Below, piece after piece: positions 37,641 through 46,533 of a stretch of 64,000 nucleotides of DNA. Origin of the DNA: JAAFHB01 sp942493325 (GTDB lineage: Bacteria; Bacteroidota; Bacteroidia; Bacteroidales; Prolixibacteraceae); contig OW818689.1 of the NCBI GenBank assembly GCA_942493325.1, forward strand, positions 3,100,001 through 3,164,000. The letters run 5' to 3'. The number at the start of each line of letters is the position of its first letter. The stretch's first letter is position 1. The notes under the pieces are model-generated. The model was not told the origin of the DNA. It worked only from the letters and a program-made list of their open reading frames with translations, and did not search any database. Made by a program: the position numbers and the translations under genes.

Positions 37641-38216
37641 TTAAATTTCAATCCTGGCGCCCATCACTTTTAGAAATTCCCTGATAAATGCCGGGTGGGC
37701 CGGCCATGCAGGTGCGGTTACCAGATTTCCATCCACAAAGGCACTGTCGACAGGGATATTTTGAAATTCACCACCAGCAAGAGTTACCTCAGGTCCGACA
37801 GCCGGGTAGGCAGTTAGCTTTCTTCCTTTAACGACCCCGGCTGCAGTTAAAATCTGAATGCCATGGCAGATCGCGGCAACGGGCTTATTTGCCGAAAAGA
37901 ATTGTTTGACAATCTCAATTACTTCACCTTTTAACCGTAAATACTCGGGCGCCCTCCCCCCGGCAATTACCAAACCGCTGTAATCATTGACAATAATGTC
38001 GCTAAAACTGTAATTCAGGGTGAAATTGTGCCCTGGCTTTTCAGAGTAGGTCTGATCACCTTCAAAATCGTGAATGGCCGTTTTAACCGTATCGCCCTTC
38101 TTTTTGTCGGGGCATACCGCATGAACCTCATAACCAACCATTAAAAGCATCTGAAACGGAACCATGGTTTCATAGTCCTCCGTAAAGTCTCCGGTCAAAA
38201 AAAGTACTTTTTTCAT
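37641..38216 (-). CDS. DJ-1/PfpI-family protein
   Basis: 191 residues, standard length. The nucleophile elbow is AAICHGIQIL with Cys at about 117. The acidic partner site is in SGLVIAGGRAPEYLR, where the Glu stands near the Cys. The N-terminus MKKVLFLTGDFTEDYET is typical. Members are glyoxalases/deglycases, chaperones or cysteine peptidases. It lies convergent to the CPBP gene, 23 bases away. A stress or carbonyl-protection role is likely; the exact activity is not predictable. Confidence 0.9.
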   Translation of the reverse strand: MKKVLFLTGDFTEDYETMVPFQMLLMVGYEVHAVCPDKKKGDTVKTAIHDFEGDQTYSEKPGHNFTLNYSFSDIIVNDYSGLVIAGGRAPEYLRLKGEVIEIVKQFFSANKPVAAICHGIQILTAAGVVKGRKLTAYPAVGPEVTLAGGEFQNIPVDSAFVDGNLVTAPAWPAHPAFIREFLKVMGARIEI

Positions 38217-38319
38217 TTTTTTAATTTTTTGATTATTATGTGATTATATTTCCATGAACGTATCGGGCAAACAACAACTTTATTCTTTTTTTGTATTCTT
38301 TATTAATTCGTATTGCCTT

Positions 38320-39318
38320 TTAATTCAGGTATTTTTCGAAAAAATCGGTCATTTTGAGCTGCGAAAAATCATTCACCCTCTGAACAATATCCATTGTGTG
38401 GGGCCATAAGGGAAACCGGTAATAAACATTAGGAACACCAAGACTATCCATACGCGCCTTTAAAAGGTCTGACTGACTGATGGGAACCAGCCTGTCGGAG
38501 GTTCCGTGCATGATCATCGTAGGAGGGTCGTTCTTATCCAGGTATTGTATGGGTGATGCTTCCCTGTAAAGTTCCGGAGCCTCCTTAAAGGAATGAGCCA
38601 GAAATGAGGTAACCAGCGGATGGTTGACAGAATATTCAGTAGTCAGATCGATGGGGCCATAAATGTCGATGACTGCTTTTACCCGACGATGATTATCCGT
38701 GTTAGTCAGGCTATCGGGTATTACTCCACGACTTTCCCACCCATAGGCAGCCAGAAGCGCAAGGTGTGCTCCCGCCGAGCCTCCGATCAGTGCTATACGG
38801 TCGGGGTCATAACCATATTTTTCACCATTTTTAAAAAACCAGTTTACTGCATCGGTAATATCTTCCACACAGGCCGGATAAGGGGCATCCCTGATCAACC
38901 GGTACGAAACCGTAGCTGTCACGTAACCCTTTTGAGCAAATGAAAGCAGGTACACCAGGTAATCTGACCGCTGCCCTTGTTTCCAGGCCCCTCCGTGGAT
39001 AAAAACCAGCAATGGCGCAGACTTTACACTATTTTTTGATTTATAGAAATCGAGCTGAAGCGATTTTCCATTAACATTTTTATATTCAATATTTTTAATT
39101 TCTTCGATGTTCTCAGGAACTGCCGGCGTTCTGTTGATCAGGTGTTCCAGTCCTACCCTGGTTGCCAGAAAAGTGGGCGCCACAAAATGATACCCAACCG
39201 GAGGTTTATCGGGATATATGACTGACCATATCCTCGGTGTCACCATTAATAAGCAACATAGAATAAAGATAATCAGCACGCCATATAGAATACGTCTGAA
39301 AAATTTTGCTTTCATCAC
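38320..39318 (-). CDS. Membrane-anchored carboxylesterase of the BD-FAE/HSL type
   Basis: 332 residues. An N-terminal anchor (about 8-27, RILYGVLIIFILCCLLMV) is followed by an alpha/beta hydrolase. The oxyanion motif is LLVFIHGGAWKQGQRSDY, the nucleophile elbow GGSAGAHLALLAAY, the acid TMIMHGTSDRLVP and the His LWPHTMD. Relatives are feruloyl or acetyl esterases and lipases. It starts 9 bases after the ceramidase-like gene ends, so the two are co-transcribed. It could deacylate the same lipid or glycan. Confidence 0.88.
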   Translation of the reverse strand: MMKAKFFRRILYGVLIIFILCCLLMVTPRIWSVIYPDKPPVGYHFVAPTFLATRVGLEHLINRTPAVPENIEEIKNIEYKNVNGKSLQLDFYKSKNSVKSAPLLVFIHGGAWKQGQRSDYLVYLLSFAQKGYVTATVSYRLIRDAPYPACVEDITDAVNWFFKNGEKYGYDPDRIALIGGSAGAHLALLAAYGWESRGVIPDSLTNTDNHRRVKAVIDIYGPIDLTTEYSVNHPLVTSFLAHSFKEAPELYREASPIQYLDKNDPPTMIMHGTSDRLVPISQSDLLKARMDSLGVPNVYYRFPLWPHTMDIVQRVNDFSQLKMTDFFEKYLN

Positions 39319-39327
39319 CTGTTATAA

Positions 39328-40887
39328 TTACTTTAATTCACTGAACATTTCTTTTAGATTACGGTGGAGGATAGATGCAGTTTCGGAGCCTAAGGAATTC
39401 TCTTCACCATAGGGCGAATCCTCCCTGCTATAAGTATACGGAGGCTTAACATCCCACTGACTTTTTGGAATGATATAGCCTATTTCATCGTTTGCAAGAC
39501 CAAATACAAACTTGTATTTACCGGACATCATCCCCCGAACCGATGGTACTTCCAGGGACTCAATATTGAAATCGCGGCCTTCGGGTGCCTCAATGCCTCC
39601 ATTGATAATTTCGGGATATACTTCACCGGGAAGCGTAGCAAACGACAAAGGTCCGATTGTAAATGCCGAAACTTCAGAGCGCATATTCATCCAGCCTGTC
39701 GTTCCGCGATTCATAACTCCAAGGATTGTAGCCAGCCGGAACATGTTATTGTCAATCGGCATCTTCAGCGTGCGGACAATTAACGAAATTGCAGCTGAAT
39801 CGACCTCCTCGACAGGATCTTCCATGGCACCCAGTGCCAGCAAAGCCAACTGTGTTCCCTGCGCTTCAGCCTTTTCAAAAGTCGGCTCGCTTAAGTCCCT
39901 GCCGGTAAAAGGATCCTGAACGGCCAATCGCGGATGAGTCGTCATTAATCCGCCCACTGCGCCGTTGATATATACCGCAATCCCTCCAATGCCAGGTTTA
40001 AACAGGCTGTTGCCGTTAAAAACACCTTTTTCAACACCTTCACGTACATAATGCGGGAAATCGGAAGTGACCAGTAAATTTTTTCCCCATAAAGTTTCCG
40101 GATGATCAGCCCAGGCAATCAGTGTACCAAGTGTATTGCCGTTTTCCTTATCAATAGCCCTGATTAAGCGGAGTCCTGAATCGAACACTTCGGGTTTTCG
40201 GGTATCGATTGCTAAAGGAACTGCCCCGGTCAGGTCTTCCGAAAGAACCAACCGTGCAGGACGAATATTTTCAGTAGCAGTAACGACCGACTTCACAATC
40301 TGGTTTTTGACATATTCCATATACCCGCTGTTAACACCGCTTTTAAAGGGAGAGCTTCCCCATAATCCCAGCAAATCAGCACTTTCGTGCGAATGGGTAG
40401 AGGATATTATTGTATAGGTAACGCCTGATGCTTCCGGTATCCGCTTTCTGACATCAATAACGTCATCGTTCATAAATCCGATAGCATCGAGAACTACAAT
40501 CGCCAGCCGTGTGTTTCCGTCATCGATGATCATGGTGCGGGCCCAGGTGTCGTCGTGTATTCCATTTGCAGCCCTGCTGTTGCTGAACCCGGCAATCCAC
40601 ACGGGATCAAAAACCCCGTTTCCATTCCCGTCTGTGAAAGTATCCCCATCTTTTGGCCGGTACTTCGCATCACCATTTATATCGGTCCACCGGTCGGGCA
40701 CTTCAGGTGTTATCGGGATAGTGGCAAATCCGGCACTCAGGGAGCCGGTCTTTATACCAGATATCATTAAATCGGCTTTATATCCCGGATTCCGGTCCTT
40801 CAGATTCAGATGGAACCAGATTAATAATCCAACAACTATTACAAGTAAAAAGAATCCCGCAAATTTAAATATTGCCTTCATCCGCAA
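39328..40887 (-). CDS. Third neutral/alkaline ceramidase-like protein, with a Ca-binding-like Asp loop
   Basis: 519 residues. N-terminal membrane anchor (about 8-27). The ceramidase-family landmarks are complete: AGFATIPITPE, STHSHESADLLG, IAWADHPETLW, TLPGEVYPEI and IGYIIPKSQWD. Between the first strand and the His motif lies an inserted Asp/Gly/Asn-rich stretch, DINGDAKYRPKDGD and TDGNGNGVFD, resembling EF-hand or dockerin calcium loops. The two ceramidase-like proteins of 16320-20324 lack this. An esterase gene follows by 9 bases. Substrate unproven; the complete landmark set favours an active enzyme. Confidence 0.82.
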   Translation of the reverse strand: MRMKAIFKFAGFFLLVIVVGLLIWFHLNLKDRNPGYKADLMISGIKTGSLSAGFATIPITPEVPDRWTDINGDAKYRPKDGDTFTDGNGNGVFDPVWIAGFSNSRAANGIHDDTWARTMIIDDGNTRLAIVVLDAIGFMNDDVIDVRKRIPEASGVTYTIISSTHSHESADLLGLWGSSPFKSGVNSGYMEYVKNQIVKSVVTATENIRPARLVLSEDLTGAVPLAIDTRKPEVFDSGLRLIRAIDKENGNTLGTLIAWADHPETLWGKNLLVTSDFPHYVREGVEKGVFNGNSLFKPGIGGIAVYINGAVGGLMTTHPRLAVQDPFTGRDLSEPTFEKAEAQGTQLALLALGAMEDPVEEVDSAAISLIVRTLKMPIDNNMFRLATILGVMNRGTTGWMNMRSEVSAFTIGPLSFATLPGEVYPEIINGGIEAPEGRDFNIESLEVPSVRGMMSGKYKFVFGLANDEIGYIIPKSQWDVKPPYTYSREDSPYGEENSLGSETASILHRNLKEMFSELK

Positions 40888-41105
40888 ATATCTTAGTTAA
40901 CCATTTGTATTTAATGAAGATGACCTGTGATTTTGTAATTAGTAATGTACGTAAAAAAAATCAAAAAGGGTACTTTTATTTCAAATCATTTATTGCACCG
41001 GCTCCAATATTCCTGATTTCAGGCTGAGCATCCATGCCCGGGAAAATATCAGTCGATTGATTATCTACAACCTGACCAATAAAGATAGTCAAATTTCGTC
41101 CACTC

Positions 41106-43820
41106 TCATTTACGCTGATAATGTCTTTCACGTTCGACATCTTCGTTATCCAATGGCGGGCCTTGTTCAATTTTGCGCCAATCGATGGTTCGGTTATATT
41201 TTTTCATAGCCGCTTCGGCATCAAAGACCCGGGAATCAATCTTTTCGAGGGTATAAGGCGAATAATCGGGTATATCGGTAAAAAAATCCTGTAATAACGA
41301 AGCTGTAATATCAAACTGGTTTACACAGGGAACATTAAGGATGTTGTAAATGGTTTTCAGAACCGAACCAAAATTTGCGTGGGTATGCGACACGTATCCT
41401 CTTTTTACATAAGGGCCGGCCATCATTAATATTGACCGGTGCGCATCGACATGATCCACTCCTCCCTGCGGATCATCTTCAGTAATTATTACCAGCATAT
41501 TTTTCCAGTATTTCGTTCTGGAGAGAAAATGTAAAATACGACCAACAGCCAGGTCATTGTCGGCCATAAATGATTGCGGATAAGAGTAACCATCTTCGGG
41601 GCGGGTGCGGGCGCCATGGTCGTTTGGAACCTGCATGGTAATTAAGGAGGGCAGTTCTGCTTTCCCTTTAATCCACTTATCGGTAAACTCCTTTTCGAAC
41701 TGATCCATGCGGTATTGATCAGGAATATTCATATTAAATCCTGCATAATTATGACTGGTTCTTTTGAATAATGCTTTTTGCATAGGAACCATTACCCCGT
41801 GAGAGGCACCCGTAAGCGTGTCGAACCATTCTTCGCGCACATGCGCAGTTTCGTTGGCCTCTCCAAAGTTATAAAACGATACTTTCTTCCTGTCGAGAGC
41901 TTCCCAGAGCCCGCCGATTTCAGCATAATCTTCAGGATCCATACTTCCGGTTGAGCCGGGATGGCGCCTTCCGGGAGCCTTTGAAAAAATTTTGGCCGAT
42001 TTAGTGACACTCGAGTTGGCTTCTACCCACTCGTTGGGAATTACACCCATCATCCAGTGGTGGCCATGAATAGAGGCATCACTGTCGCAGTAAAAATTAT
42101 CTGAGAACGAAAATTGTTTGGCAGCTTTAATATGATTTGGGCTGATCAGGAGATTTGGAAATTTCCCGCGCAGCGAATCGGGCAGCGTATATTCATTATT
42201 AACTCCGAACCGTGCAAGAGTGCTGTCACCTTTCGCATTTTTAAGCTGACCCAGTACTTCGTCATAGGTTCTGTTCTCCTTGGTGATGTATACAATATGC
42301 CTTATGGGTGATTTTCGTAAACCAGGCAAAGGAGGCAAAGGATTTTTTGTGTCATCAGTAATACCTGTACTTTTAAAGGTATTTTCAATGGCCTGCCGGG
42401 TATAGCCGGCCAATTGAACAGAATCAGGCACAATCACCTTTTGGAAACTACCCAACTGAATATCACCGATATAATCACCCTGAGGAGGCATTACAAACCC
42501 TTGTCCTCCGTTAGGACCTGCACCGAGTCCCCGGCAGGTAATCACATACAATTCCCGCTCATCTCCGGACAATTGAACCCTTGTGGGCCCCCATCCCGAA
42601 GGAATTAATCCCTTCGTGGTACGTGTTGCCACATCAATGACAGCCACCGCGTTAAATCCAAGCAACGCAACATAGAGTGTTTTTTCATCTTTGGTTAAGG
42701 TGAGACCAAAGGGCAGTAATCCCCGGTATTTGTCAATGCGCGGATCAACCAGTATCGGAATATCTCCGATCAGCTTACGATTCTTGTAGTCGATGATCGA
42801 AATATTATCGTTGGTTGCATTTGTAACATAGGCAAATTGTTTGCCCGCCTCGACCGAATTCGGACTGGCACCACCTACCACTTCGGCATCCTCAACCATG
42901 TGACCGATCTGATGGCCCGTTTTGAATTTGTCGGTGACTTTATTTGTTGCCAGATTAACCGTAAAAACACTCATCGCGTCGGGATGAAGCGGGCTGCCCA
43001 CCCCCGGAATTTTTTGGCCATTAATCCTGGTTCCGCGAATAGATTCCTTTGTATTATCGCCGTAGGGATGATGCGATATTAGTTTTGAATCGTAATTTTC
43101 AGGAGTGGCGCCTGTGATTAAAGGGTATTCATACATTCCAACGTTCGCCACAAACGCGGTTGTTTTGTCCGGGCTTAACGAAAGACCAAAAGGTTGACGA
43201 CCCACCTTAACAGATGCCGTTAACTTGCGGGTGGCTAAATCAATCCGCACCATCCTGAAATTAGCCCTGTCCAGAACAAGCAATTCATTGCTCTTTTCAT
43301 TATAAACCAGGTCCGAAGTAAAACTGTCAGCATATTCAACGCCCTCAACATTGCCATTTAATGAAAGGGAATCGATGGACTTCAGACCTTCAACGTCATA
43401 CAGGATAACTGACCCGTTATCGCCGCCGCTGAGAAAAACCTTTTTCGAATCTGCTGAAAAAGCTACCCCAAGGAATGATCCCCGCGATAAGGGTGATTTG
43501 ATTTTATTTTCATAATCCGGGATTCTTACCTGGCGTAACGACTTAAGATCGATAATTGTAAATACTCCATTATGCAGTGTTACCGCCTGTTTACCATCCG
43601 GGGAGATGGCCATTCCGAAGGGATCATGTGTAATCCGGATAAGATCACCTGCAGGGGTTAAAAATCGCCCGCTGGGCAGGATTGTCTTACCACTGGGGTT
43701 TATTTTTGTAAATTCATTCTCAGCCGGAACAGTCAGGATATTCACCTTTTTTTGTGAGAAACCGGTTTTACAGGTTAATGCCAAAAAGAGAAGGAGAGCC
43801 ACACGGATTATAGGTGCCAT
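41106..43820 (-). CDS. YVTN beta-propeller fused to a phosphoesterase (alkaline-phosphatase superfamily)
   Basis: 904 residues. The signal peptide ends CKTGFSQ. Residues 30-480 form a seven-bladed YVTN/YncE-type propeller with repeats such as GLSLSPDKTTAFVANVG and GLTLTKDEKTLYVALLG. Residues 510-850 are a phosphoesterase of the PF04185/acid-phosphatase type. Its start is HIVYITKENRTYDEVLG with the Asn/Thr nucleophile region, followed by FSDNFYCDSDASIHGHHW, and VIITEDDPQGGVDHVDAHRS with metal-ligand Asp/His residues. The fusion is known in Bacteroidota and acts in the periplasm or outside. It could release phosphate from lipids or phosphodiesters. It is 218 bases upstream of the ceramidase-like gene. 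Confidence 0.9.
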   Translation of the reverse strand: MAPIIRVALLLFLALTCKTGFSQKKVNILTVPAENEFTKINPSGKTILPSGRFLTPAGDLIRITHDPFGMAISPDGKQAVTLHNGVFTIIDLKSLRQVRIPDYENKIKSPLSRGSFLGVAFSADSKKVFLSGGDNGSVILYDVEGLKSIDSLSLNGNVEGVEYADSFTSDLVYNEKSNELLVLDRANFRMVRIDLATRKLTASVKVGRQPFGLSLSPDKTTAFVANVGMYEYPLITGATPENYDSKLISHHPYGDNTKESIRGTRINGQKIPGVGSPLHPDAMSVFTVNLATNKVTDKFKTGHQIGHMVEDAEVVGGASPNSVEAGKQFAYVTNATNDNISIIDYKNRKLIGDIPILVDPRIDKYRGLLPFGLTLTKDEKTLYVALLGFNAVAVIDVATRTTKGLIPSGWGPTRVQLSGDERELYVITCRGLGAGPNGGQGFVMPPQGDYIGDIQLGSFQKVIVPDSVQLAGYTRQAIENTFKSTGITDDTKNPLPPLPGLRKSPIRHIVYITKENRTYDEVLGQLKNAKGDSTLARFGVNNEYTLPDSLRGKFPNLLISPNHIKAAKQFSFSDNFYCDSDASIHGHHWMMGVIPNEWVEANSSVTKSAKIFSKAPGRRHPGSTGSMDPEDYAEIGGLWEALDRKKVSFYNFGEANETAHVREEWFDTLTGASHGVMVPMQKALFKRTSHNYAGFNMNIPDQYRMDQFEKEFTDKWIKGKAELPSLITMQVPNDHGARTRPEDGYSYPQSFMADNDLAVGRILHFLSRTKYWKNMLVIITEDDPQGGVDHVDAHRSILMMAGPYVKRGYVSHTHANFGSVLKTIYNILNVPCVNQFDITASLLQDFFTDIPDYSPYTLEKIDSRVFDAEAAMKKYNRTIDWRKIEQGPPLDNEDVERERHYQRK

Positions 43821-43872
43821 GGTTTATTTATTAAGTTAAAAGAATGAATAAATGTCGTATTCTTTTCTTGAT

Positions 43873-43967
43873 TTACCCCTAAATCCCCTAAAGGGGACTT
43901 TCGCTGCTCACGAGCACTGACGATACAAGAAGCATGAGTCCCCCTTCGAGGGGGTTGGAGGTGAAAA
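43873..43967. repeat. MITE-like intergenic element with inverted CCCC-rich ends
   Basis: The left end reads TTTACCCCTAAATCCCCTAA followed by AGGGGACTTT. The right end reads AGTCCCCCTTCGAGGGGGTT followed by GGAGGTGAAAA. Each end is itself a small hairpin (CCCCT/AGGGG and CCCCCTTCGAGGGGG), and the outer parts pair with each other. Such 90-100 base elements are scattered through many Bacteroidota genomes (from memory). It sits between the phosphoesterase gene and a decayed gene. Confidence 0.7.
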
Positions 43968-44033
43968 ATATGACATTAAAGAGTTTCCATTACTTAGTGT
44001 CCGGCCTTAATAACAAATATCTGTTTGTTTTGA

Positions 44034-44330
44034 TCATTTGAGGCTTTTCATAATCGCATCGTTATAGGTATAGCCTACCCATTTGCCATCACGACTCCAA
44101 TCGTGACGATGAGTTCAGCCCTGCAATACTCCCTGCATATGCGGATATGTCACATCTCTGACGTACATACCTGTGGCGACAATGGGTTGATTATCCTCAA
44201 CGATTTCACCACTGATGCAATTAACGGGATGGATCGTCTGAAACTATATTTAGTTGAGGAATGGCGGGCTTTGTACTGACCGCATACGACTAAAGTTGTT
44301 GCTGAACCCGACTGCTCACGTATAATGGAG
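44034..44330 (-). pseudogene. Decayed remnant of a YidR/DUF3748 (TolB-like) gene
   Basis: The stop codon is at 44034-44036. Upstream of it one frame gives HRHDWSRDGKWVGYTYNDAI and then MKSLK. In the same frame, beyond a TGA, is VATGMYVRDVTYPHMQGVLQG. These match the C-terminal half of YidR/DUF3748 proteins, in which a 'RDVTPPFTPGALRGG' phrase runs into 'THRHxWSxDGxWIGYTYNDAIM' (family recall). Further upstream another frame carries weaker similarity (IGASIIREQSG) from 44330. There is no intact start, and stops and shifts break it. The gene has been lost, leaving about 300 bases. Confidence 0.6.
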
Positions 44331-44368
44331 GCCCCAATTGATATATAGTTTTTGTTATGTCTTATATT

Positions 44369-45013
44369 TTACCCAATTTTTGTCAACACTAGATTGAATT
44401 TTGGCCAAATTGCATCTCCCAAAACTCTCTGAAGATAAAGTCTGAGTCCAAATTCTTTACTATCATATTCAGTCAATAAAAATCCACCAGAAATTAAATT
44501 TGGTATCGAAATGTCAAGTTCTGACATTTTTGTTTTTCTATAAACCTCAAAATTAACAGTAAATGGTTTAATATCAGAGATCAACTCGATCAAAATGTCT
44601 GTTTTTAAATTAGTTGTTTCAATTTCAATTAATGTGTCAATTTTTTTTGGTCCTAAAGCCAAAATTAACAACGATTTCTCTATAGACGTAAAAGGTTTCC
44701 CAACGACACCATCCTTAAACCTTTTTCCATTTTCATCTGTCGAATGAATAAAACCCGATTGATGAAATGATAATTTATTTCTTTTAAAATCAGTATCAAC
44801 AAAGTCTTCAAAATCAATCATTCTGTCTTTACGTTCATGTAAAGGAATATTGGGAATTTTAAGTTTCTCCGTTGACTCCTCATAAATATGAAAATAAAAC
44901 GAATTGTCTTTTTTGTCAGAAAAATAATTCATGAATTTGAACAATTTTCCTTGATATCTAAAAATAATTCGAGTAGGTTTAGTCTTCATTTGCAGCCAAT
45001 TAATATGAGGCAT
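44369..45013 (-). CDS. Hypothetical cytoplasmic protein, AT-rich orphan
   Basis: 214 residues; a second possible start is ATG 44989. No family recognised. The protein is soluble, without a signal peptide, with mixed alpha/beta character (IETTNLKTDILIELISDIK; GGFLLTEYDSKEFGLRLYLQ). Base composition is clearly richer in A/T than the neighbours, and its codons favour AAA, AAT and TTT. This suggests a recent arrival by transfer. It is flanked by a decayed gene on one side and a hairpin-bearing gap on the other, so it sits in a rearranged patch. Confidence 0.65.
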   Translation of the reverse strand: MPHINWLQMKTKPTRIIFRYQGKLFKFMNYFSDKKDNSFYFHIYEESTEKLKIPNIPLHERKDRMIDFEDFVDTDFKRNKLSFHQSGFIHSTDENGKRFKDGVVGKPFTSIEKSLLILALGPKKIDTLIEIETTNLKTDILIELISDIKPFTVNFEVYRKTKMSELDISIPNLISGGFLLTEYDSKEFGLRLYLQRVLGDAIWPKFNLVLTKIG

Positions 45014-45141
45014 ATTTTATTAGCATATATTTTTATATATACACTTCCAAAATAGCAATGATCAGTGCTCCAATCCCTGATTTATGCCGGACTCATTTCC
45101 CGAATTAAATCAGGTCCGGTTTTTCTTTTTAACAGGCTGCC

Positions 45142-46314
45142 TTACTTCAGATTCAGGTATTTCAACACGGCATCGTTATCCTTGAGTGCATTGGCAGGAA
45201 TAGGGTGCTCAGCGGAAAAAACACGTAGTTCATCGTCGGGCAATATGGTGACAAAACTTTCATCAAATCCGTTTTTGTATGGCAGCTTACTTAGGCTTAA
45301 CTGAAGATGATGGGCAAGAAATGGATAAACCGCCGATCTTTTATTGAAGCCATAATCATGTATTTCAGCTGGGAAATGGTCATTTTCAACTTTATGCTCA
45401 GCGTTATACAATGCATAGACTTTCTGAATGTACGGATACTCAATCAGCGGAGTATTTCTTGTCCAGTCGGTACCGTCAGAAATCAGCAGCATTGGCCGGG
45501 GTGCGCAAAGTGCAGCTATTTCGACATTATTGGTCTGATGATTTTTACTTTTATGGATGGGCATCCCGCTTTCGCAGTTACACCCGCCAAAAAAATGTGC
45601 TGAAACCATTACAACGGGAACTGAAACCTTAATCCGGTTATCGATAGCCGTGAGAACCAATGTTTGTGTGCCACCCCCTGATGCGCCTGTAATGCCGATT
45701 CTTTCAGCGTCAACATCCGGCCGTGAAAGCAGGTAATCGAGCACTCGCTTGCTGTTCCAGGTCTGGAGTAACAATGCAACCGGGATATCGTGTGTCACCT
45801 GGCGTGAGTCAGTATAACCTACCATATCATAGATAAATACAATAGCGCCCATACGCGCAAAAGCAGCACAGCGCAACTGAGCCTCGGCCATCAGTCGCCG
45901 GTTAGCCCAATGCCCGTGAGGACATAATATGGCGGCATTTTTTTTACCGGCATTCTGCGGTCTGTAAATGTTCCCCGTCACATAAAACCCTGGAAAGCTT
46001 TCAAATGCAACATTTTCAACAATATATCCATCTCCCTTATGGGTATTGGTAATGATTAATTTAATATCATTATCAACCTTAGGCATCTGGTCGAATTTCA
46101 ATCCCCCGATTATCCCTTTTCGTATCACTTCTGCCCGCTTTTCCCACGACACAACACTGTTCCATTCGCCGGCAAATTGCTTCATCATCAAATTCCCCTG
46201 GTCTTCGGTCCAGTATTTACCCTGGCATAAAAAATTATCCTGGCTGTATCCTGAAATATTCAGGCTTATAAACAGGAGAAGCATAAATTGTCTGATCGTT
46301 CCTGAGGTTTTCAT
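45142..46314 (-). CDS. Secreted alpha/beta hydrolase, acetyl-xylan-esterase/abhydrolase_7-like
   Basis: 390 residues. The signal peptide ends SGYSQ. Family features: YVTGNIYRPQNAGKKNAAIL, CPHGHWANRRLMAEAQLR around the oxyanion hole, nucleophile elbow GITGASGGGTQTLVL, the stretch ALCAPRPMLLISDGTDWTRN with the acid, and ENDHFPAEIHDYG with the His. Relatives are deacetylases or glucuronoyl-type esterases of plant polysaccharide loci. It is alone and divergent from the T9SS cargo gene at 46534. Precise ester unknown. Confidence 0.85.
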   Translation of the reverse strand: MKTSGTIRQFMLLLFISLNISGYSQDNFLCQGKYWTEDQGNLMMKQFAGEWNSVVSWEKRAEVIRKGIIGGLKFDQMPKVDNDIKLIITNTHKGDGYIVENVAFESFPGFYVTGNIYRPQNAGKKNAAILCPHGHWANRRLMAEAQLRCAAFARMGAIVFIYDMVGYTDSRQVTHDIPVALLLQTWNSKRVLDYLLSRPDVDAERIGITGASGGGTQTLVLTAIDNRIKVSVPVVMVSAHFFGGCNCESGMPIHKSKNHQTNNVEIAALCAPRPMLLISDGTDWTRNTPLIEYPYIQKVYALYNAEHKVENDHFPAEIHDYGFNKRSAVYPFLAHHLQLSLSKLPYKNGFDESFVTILPDDELRVFSAEHPIPANALKDNDAVLKYLNLK

Positions 46315-46533
46315 ATCGATTTTAGTATTTGGTTAATCCGGTTTCAATGCAATTATTGTGATAATCCTACCAAAGATAGGTTATATTTATATGCAAAAAC
46401 TTCCCGCCACAGGTTACTTTATGTGTTTTGAACAAAGAATATTAAATATTAACCGTTTAACCTGTAAAAAAAATGAAAATCAGCAAACTTTATGAACATT
46501 TTTCTGTATATTTAGAAACTAAATACCTTACGG

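Noticed and set aside
39512..39919. 135-codon open frame opposite the third ceramidase-like gene
   Set aside because: Antisense shadow; the minus-strand frame holds all family motifs.
40976..41170. 64-codon open frame at the end of the phosphoesterase gene, minus strand
   Set aside because: It overlaps the last 65 bases of that gene in another frame and has no recognised domain. A tiny gene cannot be excluded, but nothing supports it.
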